From: Pseudomonas paraeruginosa PA7 | GTDB taxonomy: Bacteria; Pseudomonadota; Gammaproteobacteria; Pseudomonadales; Pseudomonadaceae | Reading direction: 5' to 3' | Length of the DNA stretch: 64,000 nucleotides | Assembly (NCBI RefSeq): GCF_000017205.1 | Contig: NC_009656.1 | Coordinates: 3,042,001 to 3,106,000 of the forward strand | Part shown: positions 62,509-64,000 of the stretch, in pieces | Layout of the letters: every line of letters begins with the position of its first letter | How positions within the stretch are numbered: the stretch's first letter is position 1 | The notes under the pieces: generated by a model | What the model saw: the letters and a program-made list of their open reading frames with translations, nothing else | The model's database searches: none | What the model was told of the DNA's origin: nothing | Program-made: the position numbers and the translations under genes

Positions 62509-62896
62509 GGATTTATGACGCCAAACTTTTATGCAAACAGTAGACGAGGGAAACTGGCGTCGCCAATGCGCGGGCGCTCTGGCCCGGGAAGCTGGGCGGC
62601 GGCGGAGACGGGCGGCGGGCGAGTGAAAGAGAGCGTCGCGAACCTATGGCCACGGCCTGGCCAAAGCGCGCAGGCAGGGCGTGTCGACCTACGCTCTGCG
62701 ACAAACTTTCGCGCCGGTTCCCCAGGGAGTCGCGTGAAGAGGGAGTGCGCGGTGGCGTTCCTGTGGCCGCTGGCAGTGCGAAAGCGCCGATCCGGCCTGG
62801 AGCTGCCTCCGCCCGGCCGTCAACGAACTCGCCCCGCCATCCATCGCGGGACGCTGGCCGTGGCGCGGGAGCGAAGCCGTATCGCGCGCGGACGGG

Positions 62897-63493
62897 CTAC
62901 CAGAACCAGCCGCCGCGTGACAGTTCCTGCTGGCAGCTGCGGTACTGGGCGCCGAACAGCGAGGCGCGCGACTGGACCTTCTGTGAGACGTTCTTCAGCC
63001 ACGGCTTGGCGTCGTAGCTGCGGTTGCGATAGCCGCCCCAACCTTCGTGGTAGTTCAGGTACTGGCCGTAGGCGTCCCACTTGGACACACCGTTGACGCG
63101 CTGGCTCTTCTGGATGTACCAGCCCATGAAGTCCAGGGCGTCGGCGAAGTCGTCGCGGCTGGCGCCCCAGCCTCCGGCCTCGCGCTTGTAGTCGGCCCAG
63201 GTCTCGTCCTTGGCCTGGGCGTAGCCGTAGGCGGAGCTGACCCGGCCCCAGGGGATGAAGCCGAGGAAGAAGTAGCGCGGCGGCAGGGCGTCATGCCGGA
63301 AGGACGATTCCTGGTACATCATCGCCATCGGCACCTGGATCGGCGCGCCCCAGCGCTGCTGCATCTTCAGCGCCGCCTCGTGCCACTTCGGTTTCTCGCG
63401 GAAGATCTCGCAGAGGTTGTCGGGGTTGGCGGGAGGCTTGGTGGCGCAACCGGCAAGAGCCAGGAGCAGGGCCGGCATCGAGAGCCGAAGCAT
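62897..63493 (-). CDS. Small lipoprotein with an SLT-like (lytic transglycosylase) domain
   Basis: A 198-residue lipoprotein: signal LRLSMPALLLALAGC with lipidated Cys16. The segment VPMAMMYQESSFRHDALPP has the ES pair of SLT transglycosylases (Glu62), and VSSAYGYAQAKDETWADY and ALDFMGWYIQKS match the later GYAQ and helix motifs. It probably cuts peptidoglycan from the periplasmic face of the outer membrane. It lies 605 bases upstream of pslA on the same strand and has its own transcript. Confidence 0.85.
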   Translation of the reverse strand: MLRLSMPALLLALAGCATKPPANPDNLCEIFREKPKWHEAALKMQQRWGAPIQVPMAMMYQESSFRHDALPPRYFFLGFIPWGRVSSAYGYAQAKDETWADYKREAGGWGASRDDFADALDFMGWYIQKSQRVNGVSKWDAYGQYLNYHEGWGGYRNRSYDAKPWLKNVSQKVQSRASLFGAQYRSCQQELSRGGWFW

Positions 63494-63867
63494 TGACGGG
63501 GATTCCTTTGGCAGGCGACGGGATCGCGGAACGCTGGCGCTTTATACATTCTTTCGGGACGCATATGAATCGGCGAACGCGACCCGGACGAACGGCATGC
63601 TCATCGTGCCGGACGCGCTACGGCGCCCGCCGACACCGGGCCGTGCTGTCGGAAAGGAGGCTCCCGCCAATGTACGAGCCGGCGTGCGGCGGGGCGGGTC
63701 CTGGTTGGGCGAGGCGTTCTGGGAAATCGAACCCGATGATCGAGAAAACCGTTCGCCGCGGTCTTGCCGTGCCGGTGCCGGACGACCAATCATGACCGCC
63801 TTCCGCACCGGTCGGCCGGTGCTTCCATTCGAGTCCGGGGCCGGGCCCCGCCAGGCTGGAGGCGGCG
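63494..63867. other. Intergenic region with no recognised gene
   Basis: A 374-base gap between divergent genes. Short open frames on both strands lack ribosome sites and protein-like composition. The region must contain promoters for the SLT-like lipoprotein (AT-rich TTTATACATTCTTT at about 63541-63554) and for the LysR gene. Confidence 0.6.
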
Positions 63868-64000
63868 ATGAACAAGTTCGTGGACATGGCCAGTTTCGTC
63901 ACTGTGGTGGAAGCGGGCAGCTTCTCCGAGGCCGCGCGTCGGCTGGGAACCGCCAAGTCGGTGGTCAGCCAGCGCATCCAGCAGCTGGAGCGGCACCTGG
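63868..64000 (+). CDS. LysR-family regulator, 5' end (continues beyond window)
   Basis: Only the first 44 codons are present. They encode a LysR helix-turn-helix: MNKFVDMASFVTVVEAGSFS then EAARRLGTAKSVVSQRIQQL. TGGAGG precedes the ATG at the right distance. The effector domain is outside the window, so the target cannot be judged. Confidence 0.88.
   Translation, partial: MNKFVDMASFVTVVEAGSFSEAARRLGTAKSVVSQRIQQLERHL

Larger units (their letters stand above)
62292..62896. promoter_or_regulatory. psl promoter and leader region
   Basis: A 605-base gap. Bases 62292-62520 are AT-rich, with runs such as GACTTTTTTTCATTTGC, and hold the psl control sites listed separately. Bases 62520-62896 return to GC-rich sequence with several short open frames, none with a ribosome site or protein-like composition; I see no gene there. 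Confidence 0.7.

Noticed and set aside
62513-62704. 63-codon minus-strand frame between pslA and the SLT-like lipoprotein gene
   Set aside because: No ribosome site, non-protein-like composition (Ser/Arg/Pro), and it overlaps the FleQ-box flank of the psl promoter.

Overview
The window is a GC-rich (about 66-68% by eye) chromosomal segment of a fluorescent pseudomonad. Gene content, order and protein lengths match Pseudomonas aeruginosa: the psl exopolysaccharide operon beside bkdR-bkdA1A2B-lpdV, pvcABCD-ptxR-ptxS-kgu-gad, an arsRBCH operon, and soxR facing a small monooxygenase gene. An intact pslA-pslD points to a PAO1-like rather than PA14-like lineage. No rRNA, tRNA, insertion sequence, prophage or CRISPR array was seen. 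Coding density is very high and almost every gene sits in a tight, translationally coupled operon. Assignments come from reading the translations; no database search was run.

Layout. 1-1922: 3' part of a TonB-dependent receptor, then a small gene behind a LexA (SOS) box. 1931-7311 (minus): a compact five-gene operon of two M48 metalloproteases and three mutually similar two-helix membrane proteins, plus a small exported protein; function unknown. 7509-11317: an AraC regulator and arsR-arsB-arsC-arsH. 11408-14521: AraC regulator and divergent zinc alcohol dehydrogenase, then a SoxR-controlled monooxygenase and soxR. 14529-19845: pbpC, a TetR/GNAT operon divergent from an MFS pump across twin palindromic operators, and a glutamine-amidotransferase/monooxygenase fusion.

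19932-31641 is the periplasmic sugar-acid module. The three-subunit gluconate 2-dehydrogenase makes 2-ketogluconate outside the inner membrane. KguT imports it, KguK phosphorylates it and KguD reduces it to 6-phosphogluconate; KguE is an isomerase-like companion. Identical PtxS operators lie before kguE and ptxS, and PtxR is divergent from ptxS. 31675-35757 is pvcABCD, making an isonitrile-functionalised cumarin from tyrosine. 35972-39488 holds asparaginase, an AGCS amino-acid symporter and a helix-turn-helix regulator. 39622-45356 is the branched-chain keto-acid dehydrogenase operon with its Lrp-type activator and a clear terminator. 45428-46723 holds a small basic coiled-coil protein behind twin palindromes and a type IB topoisomerase.

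46859-62291 is pslL to pslA, read right to left from a long leader carrying two FleQ-type boxes. PslA starts the lipid-linked repeat, PslB makes GDP-mannose, PslC/F/H/I are glycosyltransferases, PslJ/K polymerise and flip, PslD/E export, PslG is a glycosidase and PslL an acyltransferase. The right end has a small SLT-like lipoprotein and the first codons of a LysR regulator.
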